Shown one piece after another: positions 21,452-31,190 of a stretch of 64,000 nt of DNA (position 1 is its first letter; every line of letters starts with the position of its first letter). Where the stretch lies: NCBI GenBank assembly GCA_963575745.1, contig CAUYUJ010015300.1, positions 23,501 to 87,500 of the forward strand, given 5' to 3'. The notes below the pieces were generated by a model, which did no database searches, had not been told where the DNA came from, and worked only from the letters and a program-made list of their open reading frames with translations. The DNA is from Prorocentrum cordatum (lineage: Eukaryota; Sar; Dinophyceae; Prorocentrales; Prorocentraceae). The position numbers were made by a program, and so were the translations under genes.

Positions 21452-22820
21452 CTAGGAGGCGAGCTTGAGTCAACGAAAGTCGCAGGGAAGGGGGCAGGGG
21501 GAAGAAGGCCAGAGAGCGCTGAAGGATACAAATACTGGAACCCTCTTGTGATTTTGTGGGGGGCCTCGTCCGGCCGCTCGCTGGGAGTTTGACGTAGCTT
21601 CTCGGGAGCCTCTGAACCTGTCGGGGGCCTCCTGGAAGCAGGTTCGAAGCATTTTGGGGGCCGATTTGGGGCTTCTCGGGGCCTCCTTTGGGCCTCTTGG
21701 GGGTCTCCTGGGGCCTCTTGAGGGGCCTCCTTGGGGCCTCCTGGCGGCCTCTTGGGGCGGAAGGCTCGAGCTTGCGGTTCGTGGTCCCCCTCTGGGCCCC
21801 CTCTTGGGCCCGTCTTGGGGCCCTCTTGGGCCATCTTGGGCGCCTCTTGGGCCGTCTTGGGGCCCTCTTGGGCTGTCCTGGGGCCCTCTTGGAAGCTTCT
21901 TGGGCCGTCTTGGGGCGGTCTTGGAGGCCTCTTGGGCCGTCTTGGACGCGGTGAAAGCCCAAGATGCGAACATGCGAAAAATATACATTTTCCCATAGGA
22001 ATGGCACGATTTTTGTTTCTTGGACCTCTCTTGGGGTGCCTCTCGGAACGTCTTGGGCTGATTTTGGAAGCCTTTTGGCGCCTCTGGGCGGCGTTTTGGC
22101 GCCTCCTGGGATATGTTGGGCCGGAAGCTCGGAATTCGAGAGTGGCTTTCTCCTTCTGGGACCCCTCTCGAAGTCGTCTTGGGGTTCTCTTGGGCCGTCT
22201 TGAGGCCGTCCTGAGCCACTCGTGCGCAGCCTTGGAGCGCTCCCGGAGGCCTCCTAGGCCGTCTTGGAGGCCTCTTGGGCCGTCTTGGACGCGGTGAAAT
22301 GCCTCTCGGAACGTCTTGGGGTGCTTTGGGGAGCCTTTTGGCGCCTCTTGGCGGCATTTTGGCGCCTCCTGGAGCCTCTTGGGCCGGAAGCTCGGAATTC
22401 GAGGTTGGCTTTCTCCGTCTGGGACCCCTCTCGAACTCGTCTTGGGGCTCTCTTCGGCCGTCTTGGGGCCGTCCTGGGCCACTCGTGCGCAGCCTTGGAG
22501 CGCTCCCGGAGGCCTCGTAGACCGTCTTGGGCGCCTCTTGGGCCGTCTTGGACGCGGTGAAAGCCCAAGAGGCGAACATGCGAAAAATATACTTTTCCCA
22601 TAGGAATGGCACGAATTTTGCTTCTTGGGCCTCTCTTGGGCTGCCTCTCGGAGCGTCTTGGAGGCTTCTGGGACCTTCTTGGTGTCATGACAGGCGTCTT
22701 GGAAGGCATCTGGAGCCATCGAAGCGCGTTCCGAAGCCGCCTGCGAACGATCTTGGACGGCGTCCGGCGGTCCGACGAGCCTCCGGGCCCCCCGGGGCCC
22801 ACATTTGTGGTCGAGGTCCC
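21452..22820. repeat. Degenerate GC-rich repeat family
   Basis: The + strand is made of CTTGGGCCGTCTTGGGGC-like words. Longer units are visible: a block beginning AAGCCCAAGA(T/G)GCGAACATG at about 21955 recurs at about 22561, and ATGCCTCTCGGAACGTCTTGG-like blocks recur near 22026 and 22299. A 490-codon - strand frame across it (Pro/Arg/Lys/Gln-rich) follows the repeat period and is not counted as a gene. Confidence 0.75.
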
Positions 22821-22849
22821 GGCCCCGGGCCCCCCGACCCGGTGCGCCG

Positions 22850-22892
<43 letters not shown>
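22850..22892 (+). repeat. (TA)n microsatellite
   Basis: About 40 bases of pure TA dinucleotide. Confidence 0.95.
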
Positions 22893-22895
<3 letters not shown>

Positions 22896-23699
22896 GGGAG
22901 CGGACAGCGATACTGTACACGCATCATGATCTTCGCAAGGCTGTCCTGCGAACGTGGCCGAAACTCCGGCCAAACATTCGGGCAGAGAAAGACGGGAACG
23001 GGCTACGCCACACTAACAACGCTGCTTACTGTAGGCGCCGGCTGGGGCAACAAATCCTGCCCCCCTGGACACACACTAACGCAAACAAAAAGGAGCATCC
23101 GCTGACAATTATAGCCCGGGCGAGCGGAGGAGGAGGAAAAGGACGGGACGGGGAGGAAATAGAAGAGGAGGAGAGAGATAATCCAGCTGGCCAATGATAC
23201 GAACTTGCCTTGCAGCGTATCTACCCTAGGCCTGCCGAGGGGTTGTGCGGCAGTCCCTTTACTGAATGGCCTAGTCGGCCGAACCAGTAAATCCAACACA
23301 ACATGAGACAACAGAGGAAAAGAGGACGAGGAGAAAGACGAGGAGGAGGAGGAGGAGGAGGAGGAGGAGGAGGAGGGAGGCTGGGCTAAGCCGCCGGACT
23401 GCGGCCAAGCGCTGGGCGCTGAGAAAAACCGTCCCTGGTTCTTCTCGCGGCGAGTACGCCAGAACAGCGAAGGAAGAGAAATACTGAGATAACGCTCACA
23501 GATTCAACCCTTATGGTTGACCGGCACGCGCCGGGGAAGCAAACGAAGCCGACTTCGAACGGACGAGAGGAGGGCGAGGAAGAGAGAGGGAGGGAAGCAC
23601 TGCTGGAAAATGTGTCGGGCGACCCCGACGGGATGCTAGCAACAGATTCCGCGACCGCCCCCGCCTTGTAGCGGGTACGCCAACGTCGCTGTGCAGGCT
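22893..23699. other. Anonymous DNA with a (GGA)n run
   Basis: No gene recognised. A GGAGGAGGA run lies at about 23340-23378. Confidence 0.5.
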
Positions 23700-24500
23700 C
23701 TATTGCTGGCGCACGCGCTTGTGCGCGCGCTGGACTAGCCCAGCCAATCTGGCGTGACAGCGGTACGCCTCGCGGAGGTACCCGGAGAACGCGTCGGCAC
23801 CACTGGTCGGCGACAGGCCGTGGCGGACCGCGCCGTGCACGCGAGAAGCGGCGTACACCGACGCAGCTCTCAGAGCCATGACCTCCACGTTCGATAAGCT
23901 GCCGTTGTACGTAGACGAGCCCGACTCGAGACCGATGAACTCCGCGATTTCCAAACCCAGTTCCGGGCGACGTAAGCCGAGGTGCTTCCTGGAGAGGGCG
24001 TGGTAGACGGCGCAGTAGGCATAATGTTTCACGCTATCTTCGCCACCACAGCCCAAGCAGCAAGTCCCGCGACCTTGGAATCGTCGGGACGTGGTCCACC
24101 CATTGAGCACCGTGCGGGTCCTAGCAGCGAGAACTCTGGGCGGGACGAGCTCCGAGATGCAATGTCCGCAGCGAATCCACCGGTCGACTCGCCGCCCAGG
24201 AAGGACAAGAACGATCCAATGATCAAGACGCTTACGAAGATGCCAGAGAGCCCCCACTTCATGAGGTTGCCGGAATCTGCGCGAGACTGCCGCCTGCCAG
24301 CCGACCTCCTCGTGATCCGGGTGGTTCACGTCCAGGAGGCTGGGGTCGCTGGGGAAGGCGGCCTCGGTCGCGTCGAGCGCCGCGTCGAGGTTGAGGATGA
24401 AGCAACTCGTCACCCAAGGGCCCCAGCTACGGACTCTCGGGGCGTTGTCCCCCTGAGATAGAACGAGTCGAAGGGACCGCGCGCGCCTGCGAACTGCGAG
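23700..24500 (-). pseudogene. LINE ORF2 C-terminal remnant (zinc-binding tail)
   Basis: On the - strand an open frame ends at 23700. It reads a tail typical of dinoflagellate LINE proteins: WHLRKRLDHW, PPRVLAARTRTVLNGW (near 24150-24100), RRF, then CCLGC and HYAYC (about 24060-24012). This is the zinc-binding segment that follows the reverse transcriptase. LINE ORF2 proteins perform target-primed reverse transcription; here only about 265 residues of the C-terminal region remain, and no reverse transcriptase motifs were found upstream on the - strand. The frame continues to 24593 but its first 30 or so residues are low-complexity and probably not part of it. This is a 3' end remnant, not a working element. 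Confidence 0.7.
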
Positions 24501-24929
24501 CCCGCCATGTATGTACGTATATGAGAGAACGTGTGTGTACAACAGAGAAAGTGAAGGATAGAAAGAACAAAACAGAGGCAGAGGGGAACACATGTTCCCC
24601 GAACAGTGTTTGCGCTCAGGGGGGTCTTACTTCTCTTTGAAGGAACTGGCCCTGGATGTCGGTGTGGCGGCTCCGTGCTCGCCGTCGCCGCCCCGTCACC
24701 GCCTCGTCACCGCCCGTCGTCTGGGCCTGACATGGCGGTCGGGCGGCTCCGTGCTCGCCGTCGCCGCTCCGTCACCAGTTCAGCATGCAGTCGGTCTTCG
24801 TGGAGCCCGTGCGCACGCTGCTGCGGCGGCCTCAGCACCAGCGCACCAGGACGCGCGCGAGGACGCCCTGGCGCGGCGGCACCCGTCCGCAGGCGCGGCT
24901 CTTTGCCAAAGGAGCCGCCCCAGACGCCA
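24501..24929. other. Anonymous GC-rich DNA between element fragments
   Basis: GCTCGCCGTCGCCGC- and CGTCACCGCC-like words repeat around 24670-24775. No gene motif. Confidence 0.4.
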
Positions 24930-25022
24930 CCTCCTCCTCCTCCTCCTCCTCCTCCTCCTCCTCCTCCTCCTCCTCCTCCTCCTCCTCCTCCTCCTCCTCC
25001 TCCTCCTCCTCCTCCTCCTCCT
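24930..25022 (+). repeat. (TCC)n tract
   Basis: About 93 bases of pure TCC triplets, keeping all frames open (Ser, Leu or Pro; Gly, Glu or Arg). Confidence 0.97.
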
Positions 25023-25169
25023 GCAAGGCGTGCAACCAGGGCGAGGGCACGGACAGGCACCGCACCTTCGTCTGCGCCGCGCGGCAGGGGCAGAGGCGGA
25101 GAGCGGGCGGGGCCCACGGCGTGCACAGGGGAGGCCCACCCGCGGCCCGGGGCGGAGCAGCTCTGGGGC

Positions 25170-25920
25170 CACCGGCCGGCCAATGATCCCGCGGCCGAGC
25201 TCGGCCTGTGGGGCCTCCCGTCCAGCGGCGCCATCCTGGTCGGAGGGGAGTCCGTGGCGATCGCCGCGGGCCGCGTGCACACCGACGGCAGCTTGCTCCA
25301 CGGGAAGCACTCCGAGTTTCTCAATAAGCGTCGGGGGGCGTCAGCGCCGCCGACAGCCCCGCATCGACCCCCGTCGCGGGCAGCCACCGCGCGCCGAAGA
25401 CGCTCCGACCCCCGTCGCGGCGCGACGACGAGGCGAGGTTGACCCCCGTCGGGGGGTACCCCGCCACGCTTGTTGAGAAACCCAGAGTACGCGTCCCTGC
25501 GACGTGGAGGCTGGGCGCTCGCGCAGCTGAGGGAGGACGCGACGCTCCAGTATGCATGCTATGGCCCCTTGCCTGGGCCGCAGTGGCAGGAGGCGATACT
25601 ACTAGGCGACCTCACGGCCGTGTTGCGCGTGCTGGAGGTCGCTTGCCCGCCGCTGGTCATGCTCTCGGACTGCCAGGCCGTGATCGACGGCTTCCTGAGA
25701 GGGCCCTCGTGGGCAGCGCGACCCGCCACACCTCACTGACACGTGTGGGCATGCTGTTGGGCCCTGATCGCTGAAAACGGTGGTCTAGAACCGCGAGGGG
25801 TGTCGTCGAAAAAGTCCAGGCCCACGCTTCGAGGGCCCAGCGAAATGAGATGGGCCTCGGGCGCTGGGAAGAAAATGAATATGCTGACCAGTACGCAACG
25901 CTAGAAGCCAAGCAGCACAA
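25170..25920 (+). pseudogene. Retroelement RNase H domain, interrupted
   Basis: This reads as an RNase H fold: HTDGSLL with first Asp at 25284; after an insertion, YASLRRGGWALAQL and YGPLPGPQW; then GDLTAV where an AEL motif with catalytic Glu is expected; SDCQAVIDGFLRG with Asp at 25668; WALIAENGGLEPRGV; then in a shifted frame VEKVQAHASRAQ and NEYAD with Asp at 25886. RNase H degrades the RNA strand of RNA-DNA hybrids in LINE replication. Lesions are a 171-bp inverted-repeat insertion with an in-frame stop, a TGA at 25737-25739, a frame change near 25790, and Glu replaced by Asp. It lies opposite in orientation to the neighbouring LINE tail, so it belongs to another copy. Confidence 0.7.
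25317..25487. mobile_element. 171-bp inverted-repeat insertion, MITE- or introner-like
   Basis: TTTCTCAATAAGCG (25317-25330) is matched by the reverse complement of 25467-25480, TTTCTCAACAAGCG: 13 of 14 bases. GAG occurs at 25314-25316 and again at 25485-25487, consistent with a small target duplication. Removing the 171 bases between the two GAG copies rejoins the RNase H frame exactly (TDGSLLHGKHSE then YASLRRGG). The insert contains an in-frame TGA near 25439. Canonical GT...AG removal would be 170 bases and would break the frame, so splicing is uncertain. Confidence 0.75.
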
Positions 25921-26222
25921 GCATAGTGAGAGTTTGAGTATGCGTAAAACGTAGGGTTTCAGGGAGTAAGTGCCCGGTGAGGGGGAAGGGTCTCTCTTGC
26001 TCTCTTTCCCTTTCCCCCTCTGTGGCCCCTTTGGGGCTCAAGTTTCTTTCTCGGGCCCTTGAGGGGGCGGCCCCGCGCGGGGAAGCACGGCCCGCCCTGC
26101 GGCCCAAGGCCGCACAGGGACCGAGTGCTATGCGGTGATGAGCCGGGCCGCCAGCCTTTGCGGGCGGGCGGAGGAGAGCCGCAAACAGGAGGAGGTGCCC
26201 GGAGTCGGGCCTGCACCACCGC
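25921..26222. other. Possible 5' region of the large + strand element
   Basis: GC-rich DNA with short inverted words such as GGGGCGGCCCCGCGCGGGG near 26063. No start signal or long terminal repeat could be identified. Confidence 0.3.
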
Positions 26223-26660
26223 ATGATGGCCCTGCTGCCCATGATCATCGGAGCGGTGGCCGCGGCTGAGATCGGCCGCCGATGGCGAGGGCAGCCCGCG
26301 ACGCCCGCCCTGCCATCAGCAGCTCGTGGCTCAGGCAGTGCGCTGCCGGCGGAGGATGAGACAGCCAGTGGAGGGGCGTACGCGCCTCTGCTGCGGGCGC
26401 TGGAGGACGACCAGCGGCGCCGCAGCACGGCGGCGGCCTCGGAGGGGCCGAATCGCCAGGCCGCCCCCCCAGCTGGGCCAGCGCCCGCCGCCGGGAAGGG
26501 GCGAGGAGCCCCCTTTGGGCCGGCGGCGAGCCCGCCCACAGGAGGCAAGGGGCGCCAGCAGCGCCCGACGGCGTCGGCCGCGGCCAAGCCACCCCCCGGG
26601 AGGAGCAGCCGTCGCCGGCTGGCGGAGGAGGCGAGGGGAGCCCGCGTCGGCGCAGGAGCG
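26223..26660 (+). CDS. Element segment 1: hydrophobic start and Pro/Ala/Arg-rich linker
   Basis: From ATG 26223 the frame begins MMALLPMIIGAVAAAEIG, a short hydrophobic stretch, then about 120 residues rich in Pro, Ala, Gly and Arg. It runs on to 26807, but from 26663 the better sequence is in another frame. Coding status is uncertain because GC-rich DNA keeps several frames open here. Confidence 0.3.
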
Positions 26661-26662
26661 AG

Positions 26663-27925
26663 ATGTGGAGCTGGTTCGCGGGTCGCCGACGGGACCCCCC
26701 GTTGCGAAGGAGTCCCGTGGAAGCTGACGCTCAGGGAGCTGGGGCAGCTCCAGAGGAGGAGGAGATGCGGGGTTGGTTCAGCTTCGGTGGGATCAATGTC
26801 GGGGTGAGTTGGCTCGGGGGCTGGATCACCGACCTGCCGCCGCAGGAGATTCAGTGGTCGGACTTGATGTGGAGCGGGGGCGGGCTGGTCCGGAGCGGGC
26901 TCAACACTGTGGGCTACGCGGCCTTTGGCACGGACTGGCCCTTGCTGTGCTGGACGACGCTTGCGGGTTTGATTGTGGCGCTTGTCACTGGCCTGGGCTA
27001 TGGTCTCCATTCCATCGCGTCGGCAGTCGACGTGTTGGTGTGCGCACCGCTCCGTTGCGTGGGTCGGGCGCTGGGATGGTGCTGCCCGACCTCGAGACCC
27101 CAAGTTGCGGCTGCGGAAGAGGGAGTGGTCCCAGAGCTTCGTGGGCCAGCCACAGCCATCGCCGTGGAGAACGACTTCTACGCTCAGCTCCGCGCCAAGG
27201 GACCGGACAAGGTGCCGCACCACCTGATCATCAAGGTGGGCGACACGGCCGCGAGGTTGGAGCGGCCGCCCCTGAACACTGGGATCAAGTACAAGAAGGC
27301 AGGGGTGGCCTGGCCGTATCGGGAGGTGCTTGCGACCACTTCGCGACGGCTTCGTGATCTATTGGAGGACGCACAGGACAAGGTGGTGCACCTGTGCAGG
27401 GACACGCCGTGCACGGACGAAGGCAACTACGCTGTGCATGCCCCTGCCTACGGCTACGTTACCGCGGAGACGGACACCAACCTGGAGGCGCTGGTGGAGG
27501 CGGCACCGAGGCCATGTTGGGCCAGACGTGCAGTGGGAGCGGCTGCTGCCTCGTGCGGGAAGGGCTGTGCAGCGGTGGGGTTGAAGGGGTGTGCCAAGCT
27601 GTGCGGGTCCCTCAAGCGCTGTGGCCAGAGGGGTTGCCAGCGCGGCAGACGCAGCGGAGCGGACACCCCCGCCGCGCTGCTGAAGGACCCGAATTCAGAG
27701 ACCGAGTCGGAGCCGGAGCACCAGCGCTGCATGGCCGACGAGGTGTTGTATCAGGAAGCGGACACGATATTCCAGCTGTGCAAGGAGAAGTGTCGAGATC
27801 GAGCTCGAGGTGCCCAGTTCGGCTGGTCACGGAGGATGGTGAGAAGTCGAACATCAAGGGGGCCGAGAAGGTGGTCAACCTATGCTGGCAGCACACGAAC
27901 ACCTACGAGCGCGAGAGAGGAGTGA
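26663..27925 (+). CDS. Element segment 2: membrane-anchored N-terminal protein
   Basis: From ATG 26663 the frame stays open for 420 residues. Residues about 92-115 (WPLLCWTTLAGLIVALV...) form a likely membrane helix, followed by a Cys-rich turn. Next comes a soluble region with NDFYAQLRAKGP, GIKYKKAGVAWPYRE and VVHLCRDTPC, then a Cys/Lys-rich stretch (CGKGCAAVGLKGCAKLCG). It appears to lose frame near 27810, where the next segment takes over. Family not recognised; it could anchor the polyprotein to a membrane. Confidence 0.5.
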   Translation: MWSWFAGRRRDPPLRRSPVEADAQGAGAAPEEEEMRGWFSFGGINVGVSWLGGWITDLPPQEIQWSDLMWSGGGLVRSGLNTVGYAAFGTDWPLLCWTTLAGLIVALVTGLGYGLHSIASAVDVLVCAPLRCVGRALGWCCPTSRPQVAAAEEGVVPELRGPATAIAVENDFYAQLRAKGPDKVPHHLIIKVGDTAARLERPPLNTGIKYKKAGVAWPYREVLATTSRRLRDLLEDAQDKVVHLCRDTPCTDEGNYAVHAPAYGYVTAETDTNLEALVEAAPRPCWARRAVGAAAASCGKGCAAVGLKGCAKLCGSLKRCGQRGCQRGRRSGADTPAALLKDPNSETESEPEHQRCMADEVLYQEADTIFQLCKEKCRDRARGAQFGWSRRMVRSRTSRGPRRWSTYAGSTRTPTSAREE

Positions 27926-28060
27926 AGAAGTGCGCGCACCTCGGCTGCCATGCGTTGGGCCGGGTCATGAGCCGTGGGGTGCTGACGTGTCTGGAGCACG
28001 ACCTGACGGCAGAGGAGCCCCTTCGTGTCGCCGCCGCCCAGTGGTGGTGGGGATCGCGTC
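27811..28060 (+). CDS. Element segment 3: paired Cys/His zinc motifs
   Basis: In the +1 frame relative to segment 2 the sequence reads LVTEDGEKSNIKGAEKV, then CWQH (27883), CAHLGC and CLEH (27988-27999). The pattern C-x2-H ... C-x4-C ... C-x2-H suggests a small zinc-binding fold. The open frame extends from 27394 to 28128, but only this part looks real. Confidence 0.4.
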
Positions 28061-28100
28061 GGAGCAGCCCTATCGCTACGGGTCGAGACCTCCTACCTCC

Positions 28101-29105
28101 TCTGCTGGGCGGACCGCCCTACCCTTAGCAACTGCCAGTGGAGCATGGCTGACTGCCATGGTGCGGGGACCCCAGGGCACGGAGACGGCCAAGAAGTACT
28201 ACTTCTACGGGTGCCAGCTGACGGCCGAGGAGGATGGTTGGACTACGTATCGCATCCCAAGCATCGGCGCCTAGGCCACCGTCACGTCCAACCTCGGGCC
28301 GGTCATCGACGATCGTGTCCGCGCCGAGGCTGCGGCCGCAGGAGCGCCCGCCATCATCGTGCGGACGGCGAGCCAGACGCCAGACGGAATGGACGAGTTC
28401 GGCAAGACGGCCAGTCCAGTGGCGTTGGCGCTGGCGCGCGGGGCGACGGGGAGGGAGGACCACTCCTTGTGCATCCTGACGCGAGGAGTTGAGGAGGCAG
28501 AAGGAGGGCGTGACGATGCACACACTCGGAGGGTGCCGCTCCCAGGGGTCCCGAGTTACCCGCCGCAGCCGCCGTGGAAAGATACGCTAACCCGAGGAGA
28601 GCTGGGGGACTTGCTCAGCGGCGCCGCTCGGGAGCGGTGGCGACGCCCAGGTGAGGCGTATTTGGCATTGGAATTCCTGAAGACTCGGGCGAGCGGAGAG
28701 GACCACCCATTGGACGTGGCCGAGAGGTACCAGCACACCGAGGGTTTCGATGACCTGGGAAACGCGTGCGATGCGATCGTCGAGTCACTCGAAGCTTTTG
28801 AGCGGGACCGCGGCTCCTTCATGTCGGACGATGAGGTGGAGAACCTCAGGCAGCTGGCGGAGGTGCTGAGAGAGCGGCGTGGCCTGAGCCAGGCGCATGC
28901 GGAGGAGGTTGAGGGAGGAGCGTGGCGTGAGGGAGTGGCGCGGCCAGTCCCTGGCCCCGCGCGGCCACCCACACCCCCCACAGTGCGCCCAGTGGCGGTG
29001 GAGACCCCCCGGGGCCTGGGAAGGAGCCCGAGTCCGGCCGACCCACCAGAGAGGAGGGAGGCTATGCCCGTGGGTGGGAACCCAAGCGGCGGGCCACCGA
29101 CCTGA
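28101..29105 (+). CDS. Element segment 4, with in-frame TAG at 28272
   Basis: The frame reads MVRGPQGTETAKKYYFYG and YRIPSIGA, then TAG at 28272-28274, then continues in the same frame with ATVTSNLGPVIDDRV through to 29105. The C-terminal part contains a helical stretch (LTRGELGDLLSGAARERW) and a Pro-rich tail. The matching frame on both sides suggests a nonsense mutation or readthrough rather than two genes. No family recognised. Confidence 0.45.
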
Positions 29106-30430
29106 CCGCTCAAGGGGTCGACCTGCGGGGCAGTACTGTGCGGGTGGAGTTGGGCAGAGGTCCGCCGTCGGGACGGCCTGGGCAGGACCCCACGCCACCC
29201 CCCATGGACCTATTCGAGCACAGGAGTGGGCCCACCTTCGGAGTTCCTGCGAGGAGATCGCGGGTGAGTTTTGACGAGGAGGAGTACGGCCCGTCGGAGA
29301 AGGTTCGGAGGTCGGCGGGGGCCCTTGGCGACTCGGAGGGGAAGGACAGCGACGGCATGGTGAAGGTCATGGCCGACATCGCGTACAACCTGGACTTGAC
29401 GAACAGGCGGGCGGAGGACGCGGCGGCAGGAAAGATGGGCACCCTCCAGTCGATCACGAAGGACCACGAGCTGCTGGTGCTGGCTGCGCGCGGGTGCGGG
29501 AGGTTCCGGGTGGCCATCTGCCCAGACGACTTGGGCCGTGCGCTGGTCAAGGCGCTCCTGCGCATGGCGGAGCACTCCTCGGCGTTGTTCAAGCATCATC
29601 GGTGGCCCACCCTGATCAACTACAGGATCGCCTTCGGCATCGCGTCGGGGTCGTGGGGAGGCAAATCGGTGGAGACGTTGGCGGCGCACGCGCTCAGCGT
29701 GGCGGATTGGGTGACCTGCCCGGAAGAGCTGTTCGACGACTACGTACCCACGACAGAATACAAGATCGAGCCACGCCCGAAGCAGCCCGTGGACAGGCTG
29801 AAGTGGGCGCGCCAAGCCCGCAACGGCATATGGGCCATGTGCCTGGCGTATGGGGCTGAGCACTGGGATGAGAGGAGCGAGGCACTGGACTACCTCATCA
29901 GGCAGCATGAGGCGAAGCCACGGAAGTACACTGCTCGTTTCGTCCAGGACGCCTGGGAGGAGCTGAACGGGCGTTTGTGGGAGGAGCTTCGATGGAAGGT
30001 GAAGGAGGTGCAGCGTTTCTGCAACAAGGAGCTGATGAGGAAAGAGGACTTCATCTTCGCCGCTCGGACGCCGACGCCAGAGGGGCCACCGCTGCTGACT
30101 CTGCCTACGACGTTCGAGGTGGAGGACCCCAACGGATACTTCAAGACGGTCATCTTCGAACGCTTGGTCAAGACAGCGGACAACGCCTACTGGGAAAATG
30201 CTCACCGCGCCCAGCTGCGACCTTTGGCAGCAGGAGGGGTGGAGGAGGTTGAGGAGCGTCGCCCCGCAGGGCCTCTGCCACAGCCCCCGTCAGGCGGCAG
30301 TGGTGAAGAGAAGGTAGGAGCGCTGACAGGAAGAGGAGGCGGAGGAGGAGTCCCGAAGGCTGGAGCGAGCAAGGTCAAGCTCCCGGCTGAGGTCCTGTCT
30401 GTCGGCCCTGACTGGGTCCGAGGTCGCGGA
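29051..30430 (+). CDS. Element segment 5: helical gag-like region
   Basis: The frame reads DLTAQGVDLRGSTVRVELG before the first ATG at 29204 and continues about 440 residues with balanced composition. A mostly helical core (about 29380-30210) contains HRWPTLINYRIAFGIASGSW, WVTCPEELFDDY and WARQARNGIWAMCLAYG. Its place upstream of a CCCH finger suggests a nucleocapsid/gag role, which is inference. The frame stays open to 31120, but after about 30430 the neighbouring frame carries the recognisable motif. Confidence 0.55.
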
Positions 30431-30431
30431 A

Positions 30432-31190
30432 TCGGTCAAACACGGGCCGAACGACTCCAAGGGAAAACCCAAGTGCTGGGATGCGGCGTGCCACGACGGG
30501 TGCTCGAAGACTGCCACTACCTGCCAGCGTTCCCACGCGGAGGGCATCAAGAGCGCCGAGAAGGCGCACTGGACAGTGAAGGCGCAGTACATCGAGCGGG
30601 GCGGGCAAAAGACGGGACCGAAGATAAAGATCGAGGATCGGCTTGCCAAGATCAAGCAGCTCCGAGCGGATGCGCAGGAGGAGCAGGCGGCGAAGGTGCA
30701 GGAGGGAAAGGATCAGGCAGCGCAACGAGGAGGCCGACGAGGAGGAGCGTTGGGGGCCGGCCGCCCTGCGGCGATGGAAGAGGTGACCGAGCCGCCTGGG
30801 GAGTATACGGACATGGAGTACACCACCCAGGAGCGGGAGCTACAGGAGCTGGTGCAGGGCCCCGACAAGAGGTGGATGCGGGACCGCGGGGGCCAAGAGG
30901 CGGTCGTTCTCCCACCCGAACTCCCAGAGGACGTGCTGGAGGTGGCGAAGGCGCACTTGGCGATGGCGAACCAGGTCAGGAGCTCACCAGAAGCGAAGTT
31001 GGTCGTTGGTGCGCCGAGCCGTCTCCGTTCGCACTGTCACGGCCGCTTGCTGGACGGGTACCTCGGGGGGCAGGTCACCCCGATCGAGGAGATCCTGCAG
31101 GACGCGGTGGAGCTGGGTGACGAGGAGTTGGCGTGCCAGGCCCGACCGTATTTGGCCTCGCGAGTGGAACGGGTCGGGGGAGAACTTTGA
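30432..31190 (+). CDS. Element segment 6: CCCH finger and charged coiled region
   Basis: In a new frame the sequence reads CWDAACHDGC, then C-x3-H (30474-30536). The spacing C-x8-C-x6-C-x3-H is close to CCCH zinc fingers that bind RNA. It is followed by KAHWTVKAQYIERGGQ and a long Lys/Glu/Gln-rich, probably coiled-coil stretch (IKQLRADAQEEQAAKVQEGK). The position after the gag-like segment parallels nucleocapsid fingers. Confidence 0.55.
   Translation, partial: SVKHGPNDSKGKPKCWDAACHDGCSKTATTCQRSHAEGIKSAEKAHWTVKAQYIERGGQKTGPKIKIEDRLAKIKQLRADAQEEQAAKVQEGKDQAAQRGGRRGGALGAGRPAAMEEVTEPPGEYTDMEYTTQERELQELVQGPDKRWMRDRGGQEAVVLPPELPEDVLEVAKAHLAMANQVRSSPEAKLVVGAPSRLRSHCHGRLLDGYLGGQVTPIEEILQDAVELGDEELACQARPYLASRVERVGGEL

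Noticed and set aside
21448-22920. 490-codon Pro/Lys/Arg-rich frame on the - strand
   Set aside because: Follows the GC-rich degenerate repeat and a TA run; no domain, and overlapping frames are also open.
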